64,000 nucleotides of DNA. It comes from Actinomycetota bacterium. GTDB taxonomy: Bacteria; Actinomycetota; UBA4738; HRBIN12. Of the stretch, positions 1 through 8,781 are shown in pieces. Below the pieces are notes generated by a model. The model searched no databases, was not told the origin of the DNA, and worked only from the letters and a program-made list of their open reading frames with translations. The stretch covers positions 1-64,000 of the forward strand of contig DASQWI010000011.1 of assembly GCA_035640355.1 (NCBI GenBank), in the 5' to 3' direction. How positions within the stretch are numbered: the first letter of the stretch is position 1; every line of letters begins with the position of its first letter. A program made the translations under genes and the position numbers.

Positions 1-216
1 GCCGTGACGAGCCACCATCCACGACGCCACCGACAGATGACCGTCGCGCCCGACTACCTCTCGGCGTTCGAGCTCGGCGAGCGCCCGAGCTCGCTCGGCA
101 TCCACGAACCGGTCCGTGTGCTCCAGATCGTCGAGGTACGAGGCCAACTCGTCGTCTGAGACAGCACCAAGGTCGCGGATCCGAAGTTCATCGCACATCG
201 AACGCAACGTGCTCAT
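1..216 (-). CDS. DUF222/HNH endonuclease (13E12 family), N-terminal part, runs off left edge
   Basis: Only the first 72 codons are inside the window; the gene continues past base 1. The start ATG is at 216-214 (MSTLRSMCDELRIRD). The protein differs from the N-terminus of the complete DUF222/HNH gene at 16511-17728 at only 5 of 72 residues, so it is a paralogue of that gene. The DUF222 family carries an N-terminal helical domain followed by a C-terminal HNH nuclease fold; the HNH part is not visible here. These genes are dispersed repeats in actinobacteria and their cellular role is unknown. The homology to the second copy continues about 75 bp upstream of the start, so the promoter region was duplicated too. 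Confidence 0.85.
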   Translation of the reverse strand, partial: MSTLRSMCDELRIRDLGAVSDDELASYLDDLEHTDRFVDAERARALAELERREVVGRDGHLSVASWMVARHG

Positions 217-290
217 CAAGAACTGACGATAGGCAACGCGCGTTCGCAGCGCTGTGAACTCCGTCACACCGCCAACGAATTGGGCCCGTC
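1..290. repeat. Dispersed repeat, copy 1 (DUF222 gene 5' end plus upstream region)
   Basis: This stretch aligns base for base with 17513-17802 at an offset of 17512, with only scattered mismatches. It covers the first 72 codons of the endonuclease gene and its upstream region. The two copies are in the same orientation. The remainder to 472 holds no gene I can support; a further short match, gggggagcgcacgac, occurs near 332 and again near 17847. Confidence 0.8.
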
Positions 291-472
291 AACCCATGAC
301 CCGCGACAAAGGGGGATGGATATCGCAACGCGCGGGGGAGCGCACGACAATGCCGTCAGTCCGCGCTCGATGTCGGGCGATCTCATCGGCGAGCTCGCCG
401 CTCACGTGAACGAGCCCATTCTTCGGGATCGCGGCCAATCAGTGGAGTTAGGATGCAGAACGTGATGGCCTC

Positions 473-934
473 GTGACGTTCTGGAAGTTCCTTCACATCG
501 CCTCGATGTTCGCGGCCGTGTCGATCTTCGTCGGCCAGGGGATGCTTTCCGGATTGGTCGCGCGCTCGGGTGACGTTCGCGCGCTGCGCCGCGTGTTGGC
601 GATCGAGGACCGCTTCGCGCCGGTCGGCGGCGGGATCTTCCTGCTGGGCATCGTGTTCGGGTTCATCACCGCGATCAGCGGCGATCTCGACCTCACCGCG
701 ACCTGGTTGGTGATCGGGTATGTGCTAGCAGCGATCATCTTGCTGACCGCGTTCACGTACCACGCCCCCCAAGCAACGAAGCTGAAGGCGGCGGCGGAGG
801 CGAGCCCCGACGACCAGGCATCCAGTGAGCTCCGAGCCCTGGTTGAGGCGCCGAGCGGTCGGTGGGTGAATGCGTTCGACGGCGTGGTGTGGCTTGCGCT
901 CATCTACGTGATGGTCGCAAAGCCATTCAGCTAG
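473..934 (+). CDS. Small integral membrane protein (DUF2269-like)
   Basis: A 153-aa protein starting at GTG 473 (MTFWKFLHIASMF). It has four hydrophobic segments at about residues 5-25, 50-70, 77-97 and 137-150, with a charged loop between segments three and four. The KFLHI start and overall size resemble DUF2269-type four-helix membrane proteins of unknown function. The upstream agtggagttagg may act as a ribosome binding site. It lies alone between the left-edge HNH gene and the SGNH hydrolase. No partner or substrate can be proposed. Confidence 0.65.
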   Translation: MTFWKFLHIASMFAAVSIFVGQGMLSGLVARSGDVRALRRVLAIEDRFAPVGGGIFLLGIVFGFITAISGDLDLTATWLVIGYVLAAIILLTAFTYHAPQATKLKAAAEASPDDQASSELRALVEAPSGRWVNAFDGVVWLALIYVMVAKPFS

Positions 935-1040
935 TTCGCCATCCGCTGGCCTCGCTTCGTAGCACGATGGGCCGATTGACCCGCTAGGGAACGACGTCCC
1001 ACGATCGAACGCAAAACCGCACCGCAGATGCGGATGCTAG

Positions 1041-3554
1041 GTGCGTGCTTGCCGAACGCACGAAGGATACGGTCTGACGCGAATGTCACACAGACGGCAC
1101 GGGGCAGCGGTCGACACGAAGGTCGACGCGAGGATCGACACAAAGGCCGACGCGACGGTCGACGCAACGGTCGACGTGACAGCCGGCGACGGCATCGCCG
1201 AGCCATCGGCGGACACGATCGCCATCGACTCTCTCGCTCCTCGTGGGCTGCCGTTCAGTCGATACCTGGCCGCGCTGATCGCAATTCCGATCGGCGCGGC
1301 CCTGATGTGGTTTGCAACGATCGACGCTTCGTATCAGCTATGGCTCGCCGGTGTGGCCATCTGCGCCGTCGGGCTCGCGCTCGCCGGCATCGCCCTGGAT
1401 GGTTGGTGCATCAACACGAAGCGCCGATGGCTCACGCTTGTCGTGGGGATCGCGCTCGTTTCGAGCGGTTCATTCTTGGCCGCTTGGGCATACGACCGTC
1501 AAGCTCTCATCTTGGGAGTAGCGGGCGTTACGACCGCAACGATCGGGTTGCTCAACTTCGGAGTCGCTTTGCTGTCGTGGGCGAAGCGCCACCCGGAGCG
1601 ATGGGTCTTCTCCGGCCTCACGCTTGTCGCTCTCGGCGCGGTTACGACCGCGTGGGCCGTTCCCCGTCCAATCGGTGTCGATTGGGCGTTGCCCGCGGTG
1701 TTCGTAGGTGTGGGCATCGGTCTGTTTCACATAGGGATCGGTCCGTTCGGTGCGAAGGACACGGACACCGCGACGCGGTGCGTGATCTGGGGTCTCATAG
1801 CGACCGGTGTCGGCGTTGCCGCTCTCCTCGCCGGCGCGGCGACCTCGACGCTCGCTCCCGTGGTCGTGGGAGTACTTCTCATCGTGCTGGGTCTCGCGCC
1901 CCTGAGCGTTGGCGTCCTGCGCCTTCGTCCTCGGTGGCTGCAAGGCCCCGTCCTCGTACCGGCCGGCGTGCTCGTTTTGAGCATGGGACTGCTCGCCTGG
2001 CCGGTGCACGAGCCCTCCTATCTCCGATGGATCGCGGCGGGACTCCTCGCAATCATCGCCGGCCTCGTTCCGTGGCGCGGTGGCGTGTTCGTTCTCGCCG
2101 TGGTCGGCGCGTTCATCCTCGTCTGGTCCCTGACCGATCGGGTCGACCTTGCGCACCAAGATCCAAATCCTGAGGCGCCCAGCCGAATTCTCGCGCTCGG
2201 CGACTCCTACATGTCCGGAGAGGGATCAACCGCGTTCTTTCCCGGCACCAGTGTCAAGGGCGTGAATCAGTGCCGCCGAGCGTCCACCGCGTATCCGTAC
2301 CTCCTTGCGGAGCGGCTGGGCATGGGCCTCGACTTCTTCGCTTGTTCTGGCGCGAAGACCAGTGAGATCCATGCGAAACCGCAGATGCCCATTTCACCCC
2401 CCGACGTGGCCGGTGGGAAGCCACAGCTGGACAACCTGACCTACTACCCGGCCACCGATCTGGTGCTCGTCAGCATCGGGGGAAACGACGCGCTCTTCGG
2501 CGAAATCGGCATCGCGTGCGTATCCCCGGGATCGTGCACCGATTTCCGTGATCACTGGCTCACGGAGGCGGCGCACATCGGTCGTGACGTGCGAAAGACC
2601 TTCGAGAAGATACGGGCCAGGGTCGGTGAATCGACCCCGATCGTCGCGGTTCCATACCCGCTCGTCCTCACGGAATCCAGCTGTGACTGGTCCGCTCTCG
2701 GCCCTAGGGAGCACGCGTTCCTGGTCGAGCTGATCACGGTCCTTGATGACAGGATCCGATGGGCTGCTGAGGCGGCGGGTGTCAACTTCTTCGAGCGAGG
2801 GGTCTTCGCATTCAGAGAGCGGGAGATCTGCCGCGGCTCACCAGACGACACGGCGATGAACTTCTTCAACTTCCAGCCGATCCAGGGAAGCTTCGTCGAT
2901 CGCATCAACCCAGCGAACTGGGTTCACGGCACGTTCCATCCGAATGTAGGTGGGCACGTCGCACTGGCGAACGCGCTCCAACCGTGGCTCGAGTCTCTTC
3001 TGGCGAGGGTCGCCTCCGGTGGACGGGCTAACCCAGAACCGGACCCGGACGCCGAGTTCGCTCTGCGCCAAGTCAGGACCGTGGGTACCGTTCTCGACGA
3101 CACCGCGGATCTCCCGCAGACCCTCGACTGTCCAGTGAACGAGCTGTCGGTGTTCGCGACGATCATTCCGTTGCAGAGCGACGCCACATCGTTCGCGCTG
3201 AACACATCGGCGGATGACTTGATCTGCTATACGGACCGCGATGGCGTTTGGCGCACCTGGCCGCATGACGTGGGCGACGATGACGTGGTCAGAGTTACGG
3301 ACGATGGAATCAGGATCCACCCCGAAGCTCCGATCAACGGATGGACTCAGGAGTTCATCTACGGGCATCCCGGAGGCTCGTGGCAACGACGGATCGTCGA
3401 GTTCTGCGACAAGAACCCCACGTGTCCGAAAGATCCCGACTCGTGGATCCGGGACCGGTTGATCGAGGCGGGCAGATCGGCGGCGGTGCCGGCCTTGCTC
3501 CTGTTCTTCGGGGGCCTGCTGATCGGCCTCGGCACCCGACGACTTGTAGTTTGA
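1041..3554 (+). CDS. Membrane-embedded SGNH/GDSL hydrolase
   Basis: An 837-aa protein with a charged N-terminus built of VD-rich repeats, then about eleven transmembrane helices (roughly residues 75-365), then a large extracytoplasmic SGNH hydrolase domain, and one C-terminal helix (ALLLFFGGLLIGLGTRRLVV). SGNH block I is ILALGDSYMSGEG with the nucleophile Ser near residue 389; block III is SIGGNDALFGE; block V is GTFHPNVGGH with the catalytic His. Cysteines suggest disulfides as in secreted actinobacterial GDSL lipases. Known members hydrolyse esters of lipids or cell-wall glycans, but the substrate cannot be told here. The start could instead be ATG 1083. Its last 44 codons are duplicated at 5608-5741. 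Confidence 0.85.
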   Translation: MRACRTHEGYGLTRMSHRRHGAAVDTKVDARIDTKADATVDATVDVTAGDGIAEPSADTIAIDSLAPRGLPFSRYLAALIAIPIGAALMWFATIDASYQLWLAGVAICAVGLALAGIALDGWCINTKRRWLTLVVGIALVSSGSFLAAWAYDRQALILGVAGVTTATIGLLNFGVALLSWAKRHPERWVFSGLTLVALGAVTTAWAVPRPIGVDWALPAVFVGVGIGLFHIGIGPFGAKDTDTATRCVIWGLIATGVGVAALLAGAATSTLAPVVVGVLLIVLGLAPLSVGVLRLRPRWLQGPVLVPAGVLVLSMGLLAWPVHEPSYLRWIAAGLLAIIAGLVPWRGGVFVLAVVGAFILVWSLTDRVDLAHQDPNPEAPSRILALGDSYMSGEGSTAFFPGTSVKGVNQCRRASTAYPYLLAERLGMGLDFFACSGAKTSEIHAKPQMPISPPDVAGGKPQLDNLTYYPATDLVLVSIGGNDALFGEIGIACVSPGSCTDFRDHWLTEAAHIGRDVRKTFEKIRARVGESTPIVAVPYPLVLTESSCDWSALGPREHAFLVELITVLDDRIRWAAEAAGVNFFERGVFAFREREICRGSPDDTAMNFFNFQPIQGSFVDRINPANWVHGTFHPNVGGHVALANALQPWLESLLARVASGGRANPEPDPDAEFALRQVRTVGTVLDDTADLPQTLDCPVNELSVFATIIPLQSDATSFALNTSADDLICYTDRDGVWRTWPHDVGDDDVVRVTDDGIRIHPEAPINGWTQEFIYGHPGGSWQRRIVEFCDKNPTCPKDPDSWIRDRLIEAGRSAAVPALLLFFGGLLIGLGTRRLVV
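1110..1180 (+). repeat. Degenerate 12-nt tandem repeat inside the SGNH gene
   Basis: About six units of the pattern gtcgacgcgacg encode the peptide series VDTK-VDAR-IDTK-ADAT-VDAT-VDVT near the N-terminus. It looks like a low-complexity cytoplasmic tail in front of the first membrane helix. Such repeats change length easily by slippage. Confidence 0.7.
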
Positions 3555-3560
3555 GGAGGG
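3421..3560. repeat. 140-bp direct repeat, copy A (3' end of SGNH gene)
   Basis: Matches 5608-5747 at a constant offset of 2187 with about seven mismatches (near 95% identity). It covers the last 44 codons, the stop codon and a few bases beyond. The two copies flank the LVIVD-protein gene. Confidence 0.9.
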
Positions 3561-3588
3561 GCTCGTCGCGACGAATCGCCCGTGACGA

Positions 3589-3614
3589 CGAGGGCGGCGG
3601 TTTGGCCGCCCTCG
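3589..3614. terminator. Bidirectional terminator hairpin between convergent genes
   Basis: A perfect 10-bp stem, cgagggcggc / gccgccctcg, with a 6-nt loop (ggtttg) lies in the gap between the convergent SGNH gene (stop 3554) and the LVIVD gene (stop 3637). There is no long T run, as is common in high-GC genomes. Confidence 0.75.
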
Positions 3615-3636
3615 GTTCGTCCCCGTTGTCTCCGCG

Positions 3637-5520
3637 TCAAGCAGCGGCAGGTCCGGTCGGCTCGACGATCCACAGTCCGGTACGCATGTCGCTCGCGTAG
3701 ACGATCCCGGTGTCCGAGTCGATCGCCACACCCCACACCTCGGCAGGACCGTGGCCCAGCGATCCGGCGAACCGATCGTTCGTCGGCGGCACGAACTGTC
3801 CGACCAGGGTGGGTGCCGCCGGGTTGGTCAGGTCCAGCGCCACGATCCCATTGCTGTACCACGACGAGTAGGCGTGATCCCCGTTGACCTCTGTGTTGTG
3901 GACCGACCAGGACCCCGGCGGCGTGAAAAGCTCGCCGCTCGTGTGATCGACGTCGTCGAAGGAGCCGACCTGCGCGTACTCGGGGACCCCGTCCCCGTTG
4001 AGGTCGCTCGACGATGCTTCGCTGAACACGCGGATGAAGCCCCATGTCGGCGGGCTCGGATCGAGCGTCACCGTGACCGGACCGGTCACCGTCCGGATGG
4101 CAGCAGCCATGCCGTCGATGTCCGACACCTGGACGATGGCCATCCCTCCGGCCGCCTGCTGTACGGCTTTCGCGCTCCCCTCGAAGTACGGGTACGCGTC
4201 GTCGGGGCTGATCAGGTTGAACAGCACTCCGTCGGCGCCGGCCTCGGCCGCGCGCAGGACCTGGCTGCCGATCGTGCACGGGCGCGTCCATCCCGGGATG
4301 ATGTCGACGTAGAAGGGATCGACCGTGTTCACCAGCGCGATGTCGCCTGTTGCGCCGGTGAAGTCCGAAGACTCGCACCCGTCGTTCGCGTCGTGGATCG
4401 TCCCGCTCACTGCCCCGATCTCGGAGAGCAGCGTCGGAGCCCAGGGCTCCTCGATCCCCGAGTACTCCGTGGCTCCCGTCGCGCTGCTCGTGGCCACCAT
4501 CGGCGACAAGGAGTCGAAGTCCTCGTCGTTCTGGAGGATGTACCGCGTGCCGCCGACGTCATACGGGGTCATGGAGTGCGCGTCCCCGTCGTCCCTCACG
4601 CCGTACTGCGTCCGCGCGAGTAACTCCGGGGTTGTCGGATCGGAGATATCGAACTTCAGGACGCCGCTGTCCCAGTACGACACGTAGGCCGTCATCCCGC
4701 CATCGGCGGCCCGGACGCTGTGGGCATAGTGAGCGGCGAAATACCCGAGACCCTGGAACGAGCTCGTGACCTCCTGCCCGCCGCCGAAGTTCCTCAGCGT
4801 GCTGTCCGCGATCGCGCCCCAATCGGCGAGCTCGACCGGCGCCGACGGGTTGGTGATGTCGGCAATGCGGAACTCACCCCCCGAGTCCGCGCCGAAGTAC
4901 GTGTTGTCGAACTCGGTGAACGGTACGGCCAGGAGCGCGAGCGACGTCCCGTCGGTGCGTGTGACCATGTCGAGCTCGTGCACGCCTCCGCCGGGGACCG
5001 GGAGGAAGCTGAGGGCCTGTGGATTCGTAGGGTCGGTGACGTCGAACAACTGGAGGCCGCCGCTGCCACCCTGGGGTTTGCAGAGCTGGACGCCGATCCC
5101 GAGGACGGCCATGCTCCCGATCCGCCTCACCACCACGTCCTCGTTGGAGATGCCGGTCCGCCCGCCGGCGCGGGCGACCACCTTGGGCCGGGTGGGGTCG
5201 TTCACGTCGATGATCTTGATTCCGCCGCCTGGGCACGGAGAGCTCCACGTGCCCACGTAGGCGAACTTCCCGACGTCGCCGCCGTGGTCGAAGAAGAAGA
5301 CGTCGCCGTTGGGTGATCCACCCCCGAGGTTCACGTGTCCAAGGACGTCGAAGTTGTCGGCCACGAGCTGCGACGGAGGACCGGCGGCGAACTGCTTCGA
5401 CTCGTGCGCCCTGAAGCCCTTCGGTTCGTCCGGGCCGCCGCCCGCAGCCGGGGCGGCGACGCTCGCGACCACGATGAGGGCGAAGACGGCCGCCGGAAGG
5501 GAGGACCGGACAACGCGCAT
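3637..5520 (-). CDS. Secreted LVIVD-repeat beta-propeller protein with inserted PA domain
   Basis: A 627-aa protein. The start at 5520 (MRVVRSSLPAAVFAL) is chosen because aggaggtggtggt lies directly before the ATG; a longer frame to 5616 has no such site. Residues 1-28 are a Sec signal peptide (VASVAAPAAG cleavage region). LVIVD-type blades recur as IKIIDVNDPTRPKVVA, LQLFDVTDPTNPQAL, FRIADITNPSAPVEL, LKFDISDPTTPELL and IVALDLTNPAAPTLV. A PA-like insert (CTIGSQVLRAAEAGADGVLF) sits at about 390-450, and DLNGDGVPE resembles a calcium-binding loop. PA domains are protein-interaction lids in secreted proteins. No catalytic motif is seen, so the role is unknown. The gene sits between two direct repeats. 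Confidence 0.82.
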   Translation of the reverse strand: MRVVRSSLPAAVFALIVVASVAAPAAGGGPDEPKGFRAHESKQFAAGPPSQLVADNFDVLGHVNLGGGSPNGDVFFFDHGGDVGKFAYVGTWSSPCPGGGIKIIDVNDPTRPKVVARAGGRTGISNEDVVVRRIGSMAVLGIGVQLCKPQGGSGGLQLFDVTDPTNPQALSFLPVPGGGVHELDMVTRTDGTSLALLAVPFTEFDNTYFGADSGGEFRIADITNPSAPVELADWGAIADSTLRNFGGGQEVTSSFQGLGYFAAHYAHSVRAADGGMTAYVSYWDSGVLKFDISDPTTPELLARTQYGVRDDGDAHSMTPYDVGGTRYILQNDEDFDSLSPMVATSSATGATEYSGIEEPWAPTLLSEIGAVSGTIHDANDGCESSDFTGATGDIALVNTVDPFYVDIIPGWTRPCTIGSQVLRAAEAGADGVLFNLISPDDAYPYFEGSAKAVQQAAGGMAIVQVSDIDGMAAAIRTVTGPVTVTLDPSPPTWGFIRVFSEASSSDLNGDGVPEYAQVGSFDDVDHTSGELFTPPGSWSVHNTEVNGDHAYSSWYSNGIVALDLTNPAAPTLVGQFVPPTNDRFAGSLGHGPAEVWGVAIDSDTGIVYASDMRTGLWIVEPTGPAAA

Positions 5521-5607
5521 ACCACCACCTCCTGGGTCAGGCGGGTACGAGTTCGGTTGTCTCTCCTCGACCATATGCTCCCGGCAGCGGCCGCCACAAA
5601 TCCGTCG

Positions 5608-5741
5608 CGTGTCCACAGGACCCCGACTCGTGGATCCGGGACCGGTTGATCGAGGCGGGCAGATCGGCGACGGTGCCGGCGTTGCTCCTGTTCTTCGGCG
5701 GCCTGCTGATCGGCCTCGGCACCCGACGACTTGTAGTTTGA
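5608..5741 (+). pseudogene. Remnant of a second SGNH hydrolase gene (last 44 codons)
   Basis: This segment encodes, in frame to a TGA at 5739-5741, the C-terminal helix and tail of the SGNH protein (DPDSWIRDRLIEAG to GLGTRRLVV). Relative to the intact gene it has K-to-Q and A-to-T changes plus silent third-base changes, which suggests it diverged while still part of a coding gene. Weak codon-level similarity continues a few codons upstream (KSVAC against KNPTC), then ends. No start codon or upstream SGNH sequence remains. Confidence 0.75.
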
Positions 5742-5747
5742 GGAGGG
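5608..5747. repeat. 140-bp direct repeat, copy B
   Basis: Partner of 3421-3560. It lies in the 5' region upstream of the LVIVD gene and downstream of the cyclic-di-GMP gene stop, and points the same way as copy A. Confidence 0.9.
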
Positions 5748-5768
5748 CTCGGGCCGCTCGGCGCTACC

Positions 5769-8123
5769 TCACCGGAGCGATCGAATCGCTTGATCGCTAC
5801 GTCTGATCGCCTCGTCACGCAGCATCGCCTCGAGCTTGTCGGGTGGGATCGGCCGCCCGAACAGGTAGCCCTGGGCCCGTTCGCAGTTCGCCCGTCGAAG
5901 CGCCGTGACCTGCTCTGGTGCCTCGACGCCCTCGGCCACCGTGCCCAGGCGCAGCGTCCGCGCGAGCTCGACGATTGCCCGAACGAGCGCGGCCGCGTCG
6001 CTGTCCTCCGTCGCAACGCCGTCGACGAACGACTTGTCGATCTTCAGCACGTCGATCGGAAACTGACGAAGATGCGCAAGCGAGGACGATCCGGTGCCGA
6101 AGTCGTCCAGGGCGATCTCGATTCCGAGTTGCTTCAGCGCTCGTAGCTTCTCCGCGGTCGATCCGGGATCCTGCATCAACGCCCCCTCCGTCATCTCCAG
6201 GGTGAGGGCTGCCGTGTCGAGCCCCGATTCGCGCAGGACCTCGGCGACACGAACGACGAGATCGGCCTCGAGCAGCTGGCGCGTCGAGAGGTTGACGTTC
6301 ACCGTGAGCCCCGAGGCCCCGGGGACGGATTCGCGCCACGCCGCCGCCTGGCGACACGCCTCGCCCAGAACCCACACGCCGAGCTGCCCGATGATCCCGG
6401 TCTCCTCGGCGACGGAGATGAACGTTCCGGGCATGACGAGCCCCCGCTTCGGGTGGTCCCACCGGACGAGCGCCTCGACGCCGCAGATCTGTTCGGTTTG
6501 GAGGTCCACGATCGGCTGGTAGTCAAGTGCGAACTCCCTTCGATCGATCGCTCGCTTCAGGTCCGCCTGAATCTCGAAGAACTCCACGGTGCGCTCGTGC
6601 ATCTCCGGCTGGAACACCGCGTAGCGGCCCTTGCCCGCGGTCTTCGCCGCGTACATCGCGGTGTCCGCGTTCCGGACGAGATCCTCGGGACCGACGGAGG
6701 CGTCGTCTACGAGCGCGACCCCGATGCTCGCCCCGACGAAGACCTCCCTGCTCCGGATGTCGAACGCAGCGGCGAGGCGCTCCTGAAGCCGCCCCGCGAG
6801 CTGGACCGCCGAGACCTCGGAGACCGCGTCCTCGAGAAGGATGGCGAACTCATCGCCGCCCAGTCGGGAGACGGTGTCACTCACGCGGCAGGTTGCCGAG
6901 ATCCGGCGCCCCACCGCGACGAGGAGCTCGTCGCCCGCGTCGTGCCCCATGCTGTCGTTCACGACCTTGAACCCGTCCAGGTCGAGCAGCAGGACGGCGA
7001 TCTGGCTTCTGTCGCGTCCCGCGCGCGCCAACGCGTGCTCGAGGCGGTCGCGGAACACTGCGCGGTTCGGCATGCCGGTCAGGGAGTCGTAGAACGCCCG
7101 CTGCTCGAGCTCCTTCTCCAGCCGGTACCGGTCGGTGACGTCGCGCGTGTTGAAGACCAGACCGGCGACCGCCGGATCGGTGGTGAGATTGCTGATGATC
7201 GCGTCCACATGCCTTATCGAGCCGTCGGCATGACGAAGCCGGAACTGACCTTCCACGACCGCGTCCGGTTGGGCGGTCGCGTTCGCCACGAGGCTGTCGA
7301 AGAACGCGCGGTCGTCTCGATGCACGAGGTCTCGAAACGTCGACCCCAGAAGCGCCTCACCGCCGGTGCCGACGATCGGCTTGGACGACGGACTCTGGTA
7401 CGCGATCGCTCCGCGCTCGTCGACGAGCGTGATCATGTCGGAGGCGTTGTGAACGAGCGACTGGAACGTGGATGCATGCCGGATCCCCGCTCGGCGCATC
7501 GATAGGCCCATCCACACCGCGGAGATGGCGCCGAGGGCCCCGAGCGCGAGCGCGACCAAGACCAGACGCCGGAACCTCGCCTCGGTGTCGCCGGTCATCC
7601 TTCCGACCGCGTCGTTGGAGACCGTCGTTACGAGCGCGCCGGCCACTCGGAGCTCGAGCAGGGTCTCGTCGAACGCGGGGTCGCCGGGGTCGTGCGCCAT
7701 CAGGTCCTCGCCGACGGTGATCAGCCGCTCGATCAGGCGCCTGTCTTGCTTGAGCTTGGCCACAACGCTCGGATTGCTCACGGGCCTGATGCTGATCTCC
7801 GCGTTGGCGCCGTGGACGGAGATGCCGGTGCCGCCCGTCAGGAGCAGCGTCGCGTTCTCGCGAAGCTCCTCGGCGGCCTCGGCCGGATCGGCTTTCATGC
7901 CACTCGTCACCAACAGCACGTCGCTGACGTAGCGGTTGGCGAGCGCGCGCTGACGCGCGGCGATGTTCACGACGAGCGCCGAGCCTTGCTCGTTCGCGAT
8001 CGAGATCGTCGTGTACGTGACGATCGCCGTGACGATGGCGAGGTATGCGGCCAGGGTCCTGCGCACCCGCCGATCGGTCCGCAGGTCGCCCGGCATCCTT
8101 GTTTTAGGGCGGGCGTCAGGCAT
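5769..8123 (-). CDS. PilJ-PAS-GGDEF-EAL cyclic-di-GMP enzyme
   Basis: A 784-aa membrane-bound signalling protein. Order: transmembrane helix (about 25-45), periplasmic PilJ/NIT-like sensor region with the IAARQRALANRYV signature, second helix (about 190-210), PAS domain (about 220-335), GGDEF domain with intact RLGGDEFAILLED, and EAL domain with EALVRW, LEMTEGALM, IALDDFGTGSSSL, KIDKSF and VAEGVE. Both catalytic motifs look intact, so synthesis and breakdown of c-di-GMP are both possible. Its ATG overlaps the stop of the upstream cupredoxin lipoprotein gene by 8 bp (atgcctga), indicating translational coupling. An alternative start is Met10. Confidence 0.93.
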   Translation of the reverse strand: MPDARPKTRMPGDLRTDRRVRRTLAAYLAIVTAIVTYTTISIANEQGSALVVNIAARQRALANRYVSDVLLVTSGMKADPAEAAEELRENATLLLTGGTGISVHGANAEISIRPVSNPSVVAKLKQDRRLIERLITVGEDLMAHDPGDPAFDETLLELRVAGALVTTVSNDAVGRMTGDTEARFRRLVLVALALGALGAISAVWMGLSMRRAGIRHASTFQSLVHNASDMITLVDERGAIAYQSPSSKPIVGTGGEALLGSTFRDLVHRDDRAFFDSLVANATAQPDAVVEGQFRLRHADGSIRHVDAIISNLTTDPAVAGLVFNTRDVTDRYRLEKELEQRAFYDSLTGMPNRAVFRDRLEHALARAGRDRSQIAVLLLDLDGFKVVNDSMGHDAGDELLVAVGRRISATCRVSDTVSRLGGDEFAILLEDAVSEVSAVQLAGRLQERLAAAFDIRSREVFVGASIGVALVDDASVGPEDLVRNADTAMYAAKTAGKGRYAVFQPEMHERTVEFFEIQADLKRAIDRREFALDYQPIVDLQTEQICGVEALVRWDHPKRGLVMPGTFISVAEETGIIGQLGVWVLGEACRQAAAWRESVPGASGLTVNVNLSTRQLLEADLVVRVAEVLRESGLDTAALTLEMTEGALMQDPGSTAEKLRALKQLGIEIALDDFGTGSSSLAHLRQFPIDVLKIDKSFVDGVATEDSDAAALVRAIVELARTLRLGTVAEGVEAPEQVTALRRANCERAQGYLFGRPIPPDKLEAMLRDEAIRRSDQAIRSLR

Positions 8124-8556
8124 CGCCGACCGCCCGTACCGCGGCGTGCATCCCCGCGAGGTAGTGCCCCTCGAAGTTGCAGAAGAAGACGTAGCGTCCG
8201 GGATCTAGCCGAATCGTGACCTGCTCCGTTGAGCCGTCCTCGACGACCTCGATCTCGTCGACATCGTCGAGTCGGTCCTCGTCGACGCTCAGCCCGTCCG
8301 CACCGATGGGCAGCTCGCCGTCCGGGAGGCCGGTTCGGACCACGACGAACTCGTGCGTGGTGGGACCGATGTTCGAGACGCTCAGCGTCACCGTCCCGGC
8401 CGGCGCCGTCGGTCTCGAGGGCCGGACCTTGAAGTCCTTGATGGTGACGTCGAAGACCGAACCAGACGCTCCAGGCTCAGTCGGGCCGCACGCGGCGAGC
8501 GAGAGCGCCAGACCCGCGCACAGGCACGCGTTCCTGGCGATCGTGTTCCAGCGCAC
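8116..8556 (-). CDS. Cupredoxin-like lipoprotein
   Basis: A 146-aa protein with a lipoprotein signal (LALSLAAC, lipid-modified Cys near residue 23) and a single plastocyanin/azurin-type fold. The expected type 1 copper ligands are present: a His in TTHEFVVV and then Cys, His and Met in FFCNFEGHYLAGMH. Such proteins carry electrons or bind copper at the outer face of the membrane. It is the first gene of a two-gene operon with the GGDEF-EAL protein, which makes a redox or copper input to c-di-GMP signalling possible, though this is inference. Confidence 0.87.
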   Translation of the reverse strand: MRWNTIARNACLCAGLALSLAACGPTEPGASGSVFDVTIKDFKVRPSRPTAPAGTVTLSVSNIGPTTHEFVVVRTGLPDGELPIGADGLSVDEDRLDDVDEIEVVEDGSTEQVTIRLDPGRYVFFCNFEGHYLAGMHAAVRAVGDA

Positions 8557-8781
8557 GCGAGCCCCTCCGGCCTCTGATCCGTTCGTAGGGAAATCGGTGG
8601 GTCTTGTCGTCCGCTTGAGAACCGGGGCGTGGGAGCTCAGGAACCCCTACCTCATTTGGGGGTTGGTCTCTCCTCGGCGACCCAGGACGATCACCTTTTT
8701 TGGATCGCCCGATGGGGGAGCGCGACCAATGAGAGCTCGGGGAACGCTGGGTGTGACCGTCCTACCGTGGGTCTGAACGGT

